64,000 bases of DNA from UASB124 sp964446935 (GTDB taxonomy: Bacteria > Babelota > Babeliae > Babelales > RVW-14): NCBI GenBank assembly GCA_964446935.1, contig CAYUQI010000004.1:4633-68632 (forward strand). Reading direction: 5' to 3'. The notes under the pieces are model-generated. The model searched no databases. It was not told the DNA's origin and worked only from the letters and a program-made list of their open reading frames with translations. Made by a program: the position numbers and the translations under genes. Each line of letters starts with the position of its first letter. The stretch's first letter is position 1. Positions 18,920 through 26,942 of the stretch are shown here, piece by piece.

Positions 18920-19689
18920 ATGAAAAAAATATTAGTTGCATTAATAGCATCAGCAGTGATGATGGCAAATGTATCTGCTATGGTACCTGCCGATGAAAAA
19001 ATGGGACAAGCGGCACAAAAGTTGCAAGAGCTTGTTGCAGAAGCAAAAAAAGCCGGTCTTTCAACACAAGAAACATTAGGGCTTGTAGCTCAAGGGCTTG
19101 AGCAAGATGCATTGTTAAACATTCCAAAACTTACAACACAACAAAAAGAAGCATTAATGTATTTTGGTTTGGGACTTATCAGCGGTGGGGTAATAATCAC
19201 CGGTATTTGGGCCCTTAAGAATTATTTTGGTGGAGAGAAGAAAACAACAACAACGACCAACAAAGATGAAGCCAAAAAAGATGATGCCAAACCTGCGGTA
19301 GTAGACAACCCCGCTAACAAGCCAACTGAAACAGTGGCTGNNNNNNNNNNNNNNNNNNNNNNNNNNNNNNNNNNNNNNNNNNNNNNNNNNNNNNNNNNNN
19401 NNNNNNNNNNNNNNNNNNNNNNNNNNNNNNNNNNNNNNNNGCCAAACCTGCGGTAGTAGACAACCCCGCTAACAAGCCAACTGAAACAGTGGCTGAAACA
19501 ACAACAGCTGAGAAACCTGCGGAAGTCGTAGAAAAACCTGCTGTTGAAACAGCGGTAGAAAAACCAGCGGTAACAGAAAAACCTGTGGTAGTAGAAAAAC
19601 CAGTTGATGTTGTAAAACCTGTAGAACAACCAGTTGTTCCTCCAACAGCTACAACCGCTGAAAAACCTGCCGTTGAAGAGAAAAAGTAA
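18920..19689 (+). CDS. Exported/membrane protein with Lys-Pro-rich tail, broken by a spurious gap
   Basis: A signal peptide (MKKILVALIASAVMMANVSA) is followed by a helical domain (about 25-75), one transmembrane helix (about 78-98) and a tail made of repeated EKPAV/EKPVV units. The 100 Ns at 19341-19440 are flanked by identical 55-base sequence. Removing 155 bases leaves one frame of about 204 residues. The N-terminal 100 residues are strongly similar to the next gene, so this is a tandem duplication whose tails diverged. GGGAG precedes the ATG. The Pro-Lys tail recalls TonB-like spacers, but no TonB fold is present. Confidence 0.75.
19286..19495. other. 100-N gap with identical 55-bp flanks (assembly join)
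   Basis: Bases 19286-19340 and 19441-19495 are identical and enclose exactly 100 Ns, the same pattern and overlap length as at 1219-1428. Collapse restores the frame of the surrounding gene. Because the region encodes repeats, some true copy-number loss cannot be excluded. Confidence 0.85.
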
Positions 19690-19732
19690 ATCAATAATAC
19701 CTAAACTTATCTAGCAGTAACCAACAAGTTTA

Positions 19733-19762
19733 CTAAAGGCACGGGACACCCCGTGCCTTTAG
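19733..19762 (+). terminator. Rho-independent terminator
   Basis: CTAAAGGCACGGG (19733-19745) and CCCGTGCCTTTAG (19750-19762) form a perfect 13-base-pair stem with a 4-base loop. It lies 43 bases after the stop of the first tandem paralogue and before the promoter of the second. Confidence 0.85.
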
Positions 19763-19806
19763 TTTCTAATTGGAAATACAAACTTATTGGGGGTTGCTTT
19801 GTTATG

Positions 19807-19857
19807 TTGACTTTTAAGAAAAGCCTATTATAGTGGACAAACCGAATCGTTTCGGTT
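19807..19857 (+). promoter_or_regulatory. Promoter followed by a 7-bp inverted repeat
   Basis: TTGACT (19807-19812) and TATAGT (19829-19834) are spaced by 16 bases. AACCGAA (19840-19846) and TTCGGTT (19851-19857) form an inverted repeat right where transcription would start. It could be an operator or a 5' stem-loop in the mRNA. The downstream gene starts at 19912. Confidence 0.65.
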
Positions 19858-19911
19858 ATTGAAATAGTAGTGCAAGTAAGTGCTTGTTGGTTATTTTTAC
19901 AAGGGGTTTTT

Positions 19912-20373
19912 ATGAAAAGAATACTTATAGCATTGACAGCAGCAGCATTGATGACTGCTAATGTTTCCGCTGCAACTGAAGCAGAACTTCTGCAAGCAGC
20001 ACAAAAGGTTCAAGAACTTGTTACAGAAGCAAAAAAAGCTGGTCTTTCACAAGATCAAATTTTGACGCTTGTTGCTGAAGGTCTTGAAACCAACGCATTG
20101 GCTGGAACATCTAAGCTTACAGTTCAACAAAAACGCAATTTGATGTATCTTGGCTTAGGTCTTGCAACCGCAGCTGTCGTTGCCACAGGTGTTTGGGCTG
20201 CTTATAAGTGGCACTGGTTTAATTTGGGTGTCAAAAAAGCAGAAACAACAACAACAGTAGAAGCACCAAAAACAACAGAAGTAAAGCCAGCTGCTGAAGT
20301 AACAACAAAACAAAAAACAACAAAGAAACAAGCCACGAGAAAACAACCAGCTCGCGCAGCAAAGAAAAACTAA
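19912..20373 (+). CDS. Exported/membrane protein with highly basic tail, tandem paralogue
   Basis: This 153-residue paralogue of the preceding gene has the signal peptide MKRILIALTAAALMTANVSA. A helical domain follows, sharing LQAAQKVQELVTEAKKAGLS with its neighbour (QELVAEAKKAGLS there), then one transmembrane helix and a tail dominated by Lys, Thr, Ala and Arg. If the signal peptide is cleaved, the tail would be cytoplasmic, where its strong positive charge could bind nucleic acid or lipid head groups. That is inference. The frame is open upstream to 19870, but the ATG at 19912 begins the signal peptide. It has its own promoter and terminator. Confidence 0.75.
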   Translation: MKRILIALTAAALMTANVSAATEAELLQAAQKVQELVTEAKKAGLSQDQILTLVAEGLETNALAGTSKLTVQQKRNLMYLGLGLATAAVVATGVWAAYKWHWFNLGVKKAETTTTVEAPKTTEVKPAAEVTTKQKTTKKQATRKQPARAAKKN

Positions 20374-20420
20374 ATAATATTTTATTTTAAATATACAAAC
20401 TTAAACCAACAAGTTTGCAA

Positions 20421-20450
20421 AAACAAGGGGCGTTTATACGCCCCTTGTTT
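20421..20450 (+). terminator. Rho-independent terminator
   Basis: AAACAAGGGGCGT (20421-20433) pairs with ACGCCCCTTGTTT (20438-20450) around a 4-base loop: 13 base pairs followed by a short T-run. It separates the basic-tail gene from the gene at 20471. Confidence 0.85.
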
Positions 20451-20470
20451 TTATGTAAGAAAGGATTGAG

Positions 20471-21091
20471 ATGAAGCTTTTGATTGGTCTTGCCTCCTTT
20501 TGCTTTTTTTTTAGTGGTGGGTGGTGTTATGGAAATGATACTAAAATCTTGCCTACCGATGAATTTATTATTGCTCCCAAAAAAGGTGAGCAAAAAAAAG
20601 TATCGCAGCGCACCCTCAAAGAGCGTATAGGCACAGCAACCAAACATGTTTTAGATTCGACAACTCAGATTAATCAGGTAATGGGGGAGCTTCAATCTTC
20701 CTTGGCTCAGCGCCAGTTATCAGGTGGTGTATCTGGTTGTACCTATACCCAATGTTTCAAACAAACTGGTGACATGTATCAAATGGTTGCTACGCTTCAA
20801 CGGCAATGCACTTCAATTGCTGAAAAATTGATTGATAATGAACCGCCATTTAAAAAAGCCTCAAGGAATAATCTCCAAAAAGCGCTTGAATCTGTTGATA
20901 TGGCTCAACGGCAGTTGCACGAGCGATGGACAATGCTGAGCAAGATTGCTGTTGACAGCAAAAAGCCGGATGCCTCGAATCATTCTACCAAGCTTTGTTG
21001 CCGTACTGATGCTGAGCTCAAACAATTGCAAACTGTTATGACGAACATAACCTCCACCTTTAGGGCGGACGAATGTCTGAAGCATATATGA
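20471..21091 (+). CDS. Exported helical protein upstream of lpxB
   Basis: The 206-residue protein has a signal peptide (residues 1-21, MKLLIGLASFCFFFSGGWCYG) and a Gln-rich helical body with several Cys. I do not recognise a family. The stop overlaps the LpxB ATG at 21088 as ATGA, so expression is probably coupled to lipid A synthesis. That placement suggests an envelope role, without proof. AAAGGA lies upstream of the start. Confidence 0.7.
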   Translation: MKLLIGLASFCFFFSGGWCYGNDTKILPTDEFIIAPKKGEQKKVSQRTLKERIGTATKHVLDSTTQINQVMGELQSSLAQRQLSGGVSGCTYTQCFKQTGDMYQMVATLQRQCTSIAEKLIDNEPPFKKASRNNLQKALESVDMAQRQLHERWTMLSKIAVDSKKPDASNHSTKLCCRTDAELKQLQTVMTNITSTFRADECLKHI

Positions 21092-22179
21092 AACGTATTT
21101 TTATCGTAGCTGGGGAAGTATCTGGCGATCGTTTAGCTGCATGGTATGTTAATAAAATGCGTAAAGATAATCCCGATATGGTTATCCAAGCGGTTGGCGG
21201 GGATTGCCTTGCTGCTGCTGGCGCATATTTATATGAGCGGTTTGAACACTTAAACATTGTTGGGATTGCTGAAATTATTAGACATCTACCACGCTTACTG
21301 CGTTTTATGGATACGTTGGCAACCCACATTATATCAACTAAAATCGATGAGGTTGTTGTTGTCGACTTCCCTGGTTTTAATCTTAGGCTTATTAAAAAAC
21401 TTAAACAAAAAAATCCACATCTGACTATTACCTATCTTTCCCCACCACAATTGTGGTGTTGGGGGGCGTGGCGCATACAAAAACTCAAGCGATTTTGTGA
21501 TCACGTTATTGTTCTTTATCCTTTTGAGGTTGAATGGTATAGAAAACGAGGCTTGACCGTCCAATGGCTTGGCAATCCTGTTTATGAAGCTGTTGTACCA
21601 TATCGCAGTGCTCATAAAGAACCTATGATTGCGTTAATTCCAGGTTCACGATTGTCTGAGGTGACGCGTTTATTGCCACTTTTTTTACGTGTTGCAGCTA
21701 AATTACACGAAGTATATCCGGAACTTCGTTTTGTTATACCTCTTGCACAATCTATTCCGGTGTCGACACTTGAAGCCATCGTGCGTAAGCATAACTTAGG
21801 TATCATATGGCAATGTGTTACGGTGGTGCGTGATGAGCAGGAAAAGTTCAAACAACTAGCTCGTTGTTGTGCCGCCTTGAGCAAGCCTGGTACGGTGACT
21901 CTCGAATTGGCATTACTCGGTGTGCCGACCGTGGTTGCCTTTAAAATATCATGGATGACATATTGCATTGCGCGTTTATTAGTTAAGGTGCCCTTTATGT
22001 CTTTGCCTAATTTGCTTCTTGGTAAAGAATTGTTTAAAGAAGTTATTCAATGGCGGTGTACTCCGGTGCTGCTAGCTCAATATCTCAATGAGGTATATAC
22101 CAGTGCTGTGCACAAGACAGAGACATATCTGTTGTTTTGTAAGGATGTTGAAGTGCTTACTCAAAGGTTTATTTCTTAG
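21073..22179 (+). CDS. lpxB: Lipid-A-disaccharide synthase
   Basis: LpxB condenses UDP-diacylglucosamine with lipid X to give the lipid A disaccharide at the inner membrane face. Family motifs are FIVAGEVSGDR at the N-terminus, AVGGD, VVVDFPGFN, YLSPPQLWCWG, and IPGSRLSEV. LSKPGTVTLELALLGVPTV completes the GT-B fold. Two starts are possible: 21073 (368 residues) or 21088 (363 residues, MKRIFIVAGE, ATGA overlap with the preceding stop). I favour 21088 by analogy with other LpxB N-termini but list the longer frame. It shows that the organism makes lipid A. Confidence 0.94.
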   Translation: MSEAYMKRIFIVAGEVSGDRLAAWYVNKMRKDNPDMVIQAVGGDCLAAAGAYLYERFEHLNIVGIAEIIRHLPRLLRFMDTLATHIISTKIDEVVVVDFPGFNLRLIKKLKQKNPHLTITYLSPPQLWCWGAWRIQKLKRFCDHVIVLYPFEVEWYRKRGLTVQWLGNPVYEAVVPYRSAHKEPMIALIPGSRLSEVTRLLPLFLRVAAKLHEVYPELRFVIPLAQSIPVSTLEAIVRKHNLGIIWQCVTVVRDEQEKFKQLARCCAALSKPGTVTLELALLGVPTVVAFKISWMTYCIARLLVKVPFMSLPNLLLGKELFKEVIQWRCTPVLLAQYLNEVYTSAVHKTETYLLFCKDVEVLTQRFIS

Positions 22180-22249
22180 TGTATTAATGTGCAACGATAA
22201 AATATTGCTAAGGGTTTACGATTAAATATAAAAAGGGAGTTTCAACATT

Positions 22250-22300
22250 TGTCATGCTGAATTTATTTCAGCATCCACGTATGGATCCTGAAATAAATTC
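22250..22300. repeat. Partial copy of the TGTCAT-type palindromic repeat
   Basis: TGTCATGCTGAA begins a hairpin (22254-22261 with 22267-22274, 8 base pairs), followed by CC-AC and then GGATCCTGAAATAA. This is the first hairpin and half of the second of the fuller element at 38476-38541. It lies between lpxB and ssb. Confidence 0.7.
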
Positions 22301-22448
22301 CAAGCTTTAACATAGGTGATATTTGTTCCTTTTCTATAGGATTGGTTTTTATGACAAGTTTTGTCGTAAATCTTGTCAAATACCAATGATGTGATAACAT
22401 CCAGAATACTTTTCCTTAACAATCTATTTTTTTTACAGAGGTTTTATC

Positions 22449-23000
22449 ATGGCAAGCTATAATCGCGTTATTATGATGGGAAACTTAACCCGTGACCCTG
22501 AAATCAAACAAATACCATCCGGACAATCGGTGTGTCGTTTTGGTTTGGCATCCAATCGTCAATTCAAGAATAAACAATCAGGTAGTATGGTGCAGGAAGT
22601 TTGTTTTATTGACGTCGATGTGTGGGGCGCTCAGGCTGATAGCTGTAAGCAATATTTAGCTAAAGGCCGCGCAGTGTTAGTTGAAGGTCGCTTGAAAATG
22701 GATTCATGGCAAGAGGCTGACGGCAACAAACGTACCAAGTATTTGATTGTAGCTGACCGTGTTACTTTCTTGGCTTCGGCACAGCAAGCAGATGATACTG
22801 CCGGCTCTCAGGATGTTTCAGATGAATCAGCTGCATCAGGCGGTGGCCAATCAGCAGACTTTGCGCCTGCAATGTCCGAATCATCAAAATCATCACGCGT
22901 TAAAAAGACTCACAAGGTATCATCAAGTGTTGAGGCTGCTCCTGGTGGAGAGGTGAATCTCAAAGACCAAGCGCCTTTCGAGGATGATTTGCCATTTTAA
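22449..23000 (+). CDS. ssb: Single-stranded DNA-binding protein
   Basis: SSB coats single-stranded DNA in replication and repair. Residues 1-110 form the OB fold (YNRVIMMGNLTRDPE, RFGLASNR, FIDVDVWG, AKGRAVLVEGRL). A Ser/Ala-rich linker follows, and the acidic tip DDLPF that recruits partner proteins is intact. Length is 183 residues, normal for the family. The nitroreductase gene follows after 22 bases. Confidence 0.96.
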   Translation: MASYNRVIMMGNLTRDPEIKQIPSGQSVCRFGLASNRQFKNKQSGSMVQEVCFIDVDVWGAQADSCKQYLAKGRAVLVEGRLKMDSWQEADGNKRTKYLIVADRVTFLASAQQADDTAGSQDVSDESAASGGGQSADFAPAMSESSKSSRVKKTHKVSSSVEAAPGGEVNLKDQAPFEDDLPF

Positions 23001-23022
23001 ATAATTTTTAAAAGGAGATAGG

Positions 23023-23601
23023 ATGAGTATTCGTAAGGCCCTCTACGGGGTCAATAAACTATTTCTCAATCGATGGTCCCCTCGTGCATTATCCGGTGAA
23101 AAATTAAGTACCAATGAACTGATGACTCTTTTCGAGGCTGCACGCTGGGCGCCATCGTCGTATAACAATCAACCATGGCGATTTATTTATGCAATCAATG
23201 GGTCTGTCCATTGGCAAGCGATGTTTGATCTTATGGTGCCGTTTAATCAATCATGGACAAAAAATGCTGCTGCATTGGTACTCATTATTTCACGCAAGAA
23301 TTTTGAATACAACGACAAGCCGGCACGAACACATTCATTCGATACCGGTGCGGCCTGGATGAGTTTGGCATTGCAAGGGTCAATGATGGGGTTGGTGGTG
23401 CATGGCATGGAGGGTTTTGATTATGACAAAGCACGAACGACCTATAACATCCCACAAGATTATGATATTGAAGCAATGTGTGCGATTGGAAAGTTAGGCC
23501 GTAAGCAAGATTTGCCATTAGATTTGCAACAAAAAGAAGAGCTAACGGATCGTAAGCCAATAGCAGATTTTGTTTTTGAAGGGATATTTAAGGGGTTGTA
23601 A
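23023..23601 (+). CDS. Nitroreductase-family FMN oxidoreductase
   Basis: The 192-residue protein has the family start RWSPRALSGEKLS, the FMN-contact segment EAARWAPSSYNNQPWRF, and the Gly-rich MSLALQGSMMGLVVHGMEGF. Members reduce quinones, nitro compounds or flavins with NAD(P)H; the substrate cannot be read here. AAAGGAGATA gives a strong ribosome site. The 3' end overlaps the convergent membrane-protein gene by 14 bases. Confidence 0.9.
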   Translation: MSIRKALYGVNKLFLNRWSPRALSGEKLSTNELMTLFEAARWAPSSYNNQPWRFIYAINGSVHWQAMFDLMVPFNQSWTKNAAALVLIISRKNFEYNDKPARTHSFDTGAAWMSLALQGSMMGLVVHGMEGFDYDKARTTYNIPQDYDIEAMCAIGKLGRKQDLPLDLQQKEELTDRKPIADFVFEGIFKGL

Positions 23602-24265
23602 GAGGCTTTTTTACCCGCAGGTTTTTTACGGCGTCAACTGAATATTGGATTAGATAAAAGCTCAGTGCGCTGATTCCCGCAAATGTTAATCGTTCAACAG
23701 CAACAAGTGGGATAAGTGAAAGCCATTGGTTGGCTGTCATAGGAACAATAAAGAGCCATATGGTTCCCCCGATCGCATGAGCAACGAAACTTGCCTGCAG
23801 TGCTGTCATAAAGATTCCAGTTCCATAACCATAATGACGAGCAAGCCATACACATGGTGGGATAAGCCAATACAATGTGTAGGCAAATGCATAGTGTGCG
23901 ACTGGATGGAGTGCAAAGATTACCATGCACGTAAGGGGTAGTATCACATGGAGTGCAATGCTTAGAATATGATTATTGTTATAACGTGAAGTTGCCCAGG
24001 ATAAGGTAGCAAGCATAGTTGGTACTCCGGCAGTGATGGGAATTTGATGTAATAATGCTGCAATGCCAACCAGGCCGGTTAATAACATACCCGTGGATGA
24101 CGCTGAAAATAAACCTCCCAGCAGAGGGGTAATCGTAGCAACGCCGCCAATAAACATAGTGGATGAACCAAGTAAGGAAGAGAGCTTTACGTATTTGCTC
24201 AATAACAACAATGTCAACCATGCCACAATGGCAACCGAGGTTCTGACGGCTTTTATTTTATTCAT
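23588..24265 (-). CDS. Multi-pass membrane protein, possible small-molecule importer
   Basis: The 225-residue protein has about six hydrophobic segments, short loops and many Gly and Ala. The general look (small, hydrophobic, AHAIGGTIW in a late helix) recalls substrate-binding components of ECF-type vitamin importers, but I cannot name a family. It diverges from thyX. Treat the transporter idea as a guess. Confidence 0.65.
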   Translation of the reverse strand: MNKIKAVRTSVAIVAWLTLLLLSKYVKLSSLLGSSTMFIGGVATITPLLGGLFSASSTGMLLTGLVGIAALLHQIPITAGVPTMLATLSWATSRYNNNHILSIALHVILPLTCMVIFALHPVAHYAFAYTLYWLIPPCVWLARHYGYGTGIFMTALQASFVAHAIGGTIWLFIVPMTANQWLSLIPLVAVERLTFAGISALSFYLIQYSVDAVKNLRVKKPLTTP

Positions 24266-24365
24266 TTGAGAAGCTCCCCGCTTTAAGGTATTATCGCCTA
24301 CATGTATGGAATTTTAAAATGTATTGAAATAAAAAACAAGCATACGTATAAAGGGGAGCTTTTCT

Positions 24366-25124
24366 ATGGAAACAATGGTACATTTTTCAGCGCAAAAAAA
24401 TGTTGCTCAACCGGCATTAACCAAACGTTATATTCATGACGGAGTTGGCTTTATCGAATTATTAGAATGTTTTGGTAGCGATTTAACGGTGGCTAATGCT
24501 GCTCGTGTTTCTATGAATAAAGAATCTTCTTTCGAACAAGCTGCTGATGGTTCCATGCATCTTGCCGCTCGTGATAAAGATCTCATTTTTTATCTTGCAC
24601 AACACAAACACATTACTCCCTTTTTTCATCCGCAGGTAAGATTCAGAATTAAAATGCCGATCTGTGTGGTGCGTGAATGGTATCGTCATACGGTAGGCTT
24701 TGCTCGTAATGAAGTTTCCCGTCGCTATATCTCAACACCCCCAGAATGCTTTGTCCCGGCTGTCCTTCGTCAACGTGACAAGAGTATCAAACAGGGGTCA
24801 AAGGATGAAGCGATTGCTAACAATACAGTCGCGGTTGATGGAATGAGGGCTTATGTACAGCAAGCATGTGACTATTACAATCAGTTGCTTGAGCAAGGGA
24901 TCTGTCCAGAGCAGGCACGCATGATTTTACCACAATCGATGTATACCGAATTTATTGAAACCGCAAGTTTGGCGGGGTATGGACGTTTGGCTGTGTTGCG
25001 CTGTGATGCTGCTGCGCAGCGTGAAATTCAGGAATATGCGAATCTCATATCATCAATCATGCAAGAATTGTTTCCTGTTGCGTGGCGGGCTTTGATGGAA
25101 GCAGGTAAAGGGATGTTATTGTAG
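24366..25124 (+). CDS. thyX: Flavin-dependent thymidylate synthase
   Basis: ThyX makes dTMP from dUMP using FAD, NADPH and methylene-tetrahydrofolate. Recognisable segments are LIFYLAQHKHITPFFHP, the signature region EWYRHTVGFARNEVSRRY, and PEQARMILP. The C-terminal LRCDAAAQREIQEYA includes the Arg and Gln expected for dUMP binding. In the signature, most ThyX read RHRxxSxNExSxRY; here the third residue is Thr and one extra residue lies before NE. Length is 252 residues, normal. GGGGAGC lies upstream of the ATG. Confidence 0.92.
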   Translation: METMVHFSAQKNVAQPALTKRYIHDGVGFIELLECFGSDLTVANAARVSMNKESSFEQAADGSMHLAARDKDLIFYLAQHKHITPFFHPQVRFRIKMPICVVREWYRHTVGFARNEVSRRYISTPPECFVPAVLRQRDKSIKQGSKDEAIANNTVAVDGMRAYVQQACDYYNQLLEQGICPEQARMILPQSMYTEFIETASLAGYGRLAVLRCDAAAQREIQEYANLISSIMQELFPVAWRALMEAGKGMLL

Positions 25125-25269
25125 ACGTTAATTTCAAATTAAACTGCATTTTTGATATTGAAAATATAATAAAATTGAGTCTAGCCTTCTTCGTTAAGTT
25201 TCTTTAATATGGACTTCCACATGATGCAACATGCTTGCTTATGGCATATTTTTTAGAAAGGTTACTCAA

Positions 25270-26907
25270 ATGACAATATTCGAAAATGTATTAATGCGAT
25301 TATGCCTGTGCTTATTAATTTCTTCATATGTGCATTGCCAAACAAAAAAGATCCCACCACCGTCAAGTTCTTCTAGCTCTTCCAGTAACATATCATTAGA
25401 AGAATTAAATCAAGCAGTTCTTGATATTTTCAAAAACCCAAAACTTCTTACTATAATTGACGAATTCGAAGATGAATTAAAAGATAAATCTACAGACCAT
25501 GGATTGTCCATGAGGTATCAGGCGCTTAATTATTTGAAGAAGGTTTTCCCACATCCTGTTGAAAGAAGTCGTATTGTTAACCTTCTTATGTGTAACATGT
25601 CTATAGCAACAAGAGCCTTAGAACCATTACATTGGGGAAGTTTTGCGGATACGTGGGGCAGAGTAGCACTAACGCCTGACGGGTCGAGACTTGTTGCTTA
25701 CTCATTTTGTGTTGGGGTTAATGATAATGTTATTATTCGTGTTGGCGGCTGTGATTTTCATAGATTTCCAGGATTTATAAATAAGGGAGATGCTCCAATA
25801 ATAACCCCAGATGGTTCAAAGATAGTTGTTTTGTCTGAGGATCGTTGTAAGGTCTGTATTTATGACATTATGTCCTATGAATTCCTTCGCGACTTTGGAG
25901 GAGGCGATGGCTTTATTTATATGCTAGATATAACTAAAGATGGCTCTAAAGTCATAACTGGATCAAACAAAGACTGTGCTTTTAGAGTTTGGGATATTGA
26001 TTCAGGAGAATGCCTTCTTGGTGGCGATTCAAAAAGCGAAACCGCGCGTATACACTTCTTAAAAATGACACCAGATGGCTCTAAAGCTATAACTTATTCA
26101 AAAGATGGTATCTGTATATATGACATTAATGAAAATAAATGCATTCGAGTTCTTGAAGGGTCCCAAAATTTTACCAGTAAAATCCTAAAAGTAACTCAAG
26201 ATAGCGCTAAGGTTATAGCTGAATCAATTAATGGGGGCAAGGTTCGTGTCTGGGATATTAATTCAGAAGGCTTTACCGATTTGATTGATGGCTTTCATTT
26301 AGTAGGGTTGACTTCAGAAGATACTGTTGTTGTTTCGAGTGATAAATGTTCTTATTTTTTTGATGTTTACAAGAAAAAAGTATTATTTAAAACTCACTAT
26401 CACATACCATGGATTGGTTCAGTAGCCCAAAAGGGGTCAAAGTTTATTGTTGGTGATGCCAGTACTGATAAATGCGAGCTGGATATTGTTGATATTGATT
26501 CAGAAAAATATTCTCATGTATGCACTCATCTTCCTGGTCATAGTTTAATAAATATAGCAATAACACATGATGGTTCTAAATTCATAACTGCTGTCCCAAC
26601 CGCTGATGCTTGTATTTGGGATGCTAATTTAGGGGAGTTGCTTTATGTCTTTCCCGATTTGGCAGCAGACAGTGTAAGAATTATGACTCATGATGGTTCA
26701 AAAATTATCCTTGGATTGATCGATAATGATTTTATTTTTGACATTTCTTTGTTTGATTTGAGTTTTAAGCAGCTTGCCTTAGTAATTACATTACAAAACA
26801 AGCTTGACTGGAATAAGAAGATTTCACTTGATAATGACTTGATGAAAGTATATTTTTCCTTGTCTGAGGCTGCACGACGTAAGTTTAAAGATGCCTTAGA
26901 AAGTTAA
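25270..26907 (+). CDS. Exported beta-propeller (WD40-like) protein
   Basis: After a signal peptide (about 1-24) and a run of Ser (SSSSSSSS), the protein has a helical segment and then seven or more blades of about 40 residues. Each carries a TPDGSK or KDGSK turn and usually a YDI/VWDI strand end, for example RVWDIDSGEC. This is WD40/YVTN-like. Such propellers bind proteins; in host-associated bacteria exported ones may act on host targets, which is inference. I choose ATG 25270, with AGAAAGG upstream, over the frame opening at 25231. Length is 545 residues. Confidence 0.8.
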   Translation: MTIFENVLMRLCLCLLISSYVHCQTKKIPPPSSSSSSSSNISLEELNQAVLDIFKNPKLLTIIDEFEDELKDKSTDHGLSMRYQALNYLKKVFPHPVERSRIVNLLMCNMSIATRALEPLHWGSFADTWGRVALTPDGSRLVAYSFCVGVNDNVIIRVGGCDFHRFPGFINKGDAPIITPDGSKIVVLSEDRCKVCIYDIMSYEFLRDFGGGDGFIYMLDITKDGSKVITGSNKDCAFRVWDIDSGECLLGGDSKSETARIHFLKMTPDGSKAITYSKDGICIYDINENKCIRVLEGSQNFTSKILKVTQDSAKVIAESINGGKVRVWDINSEGFTDLIDGFHLVGLTSEDTVVVSSDKCSYFFDVYKKKVLFKTHYHIPWIGSVAQKGSKFIVGDASTDKCELDIVDIDSEKYSHVCTHLPGHSLINIAITHDGSKFITAVPTADACIWDANLGELLYVFPDLAADSVRIMTHDGSKIILGLIDNDFIFDISLFDLSFKQLALVITLQNKLDWNKKISLDNDLMKVYFSLSEAARRKFKDALES

Positions 26908-26942
26908 GCGGTTGCGTTGAACTAAGTTTTTTAGTACAGAAC

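Noticed and set aside
19222..19694. Minus-strand frames rich in Ser, Thr, Gly and Phe opposite the Lys-Pro tail
   Set aside because: They are the antisense reading of a repetitive coding region and have no ribosome site or export logic of their own.
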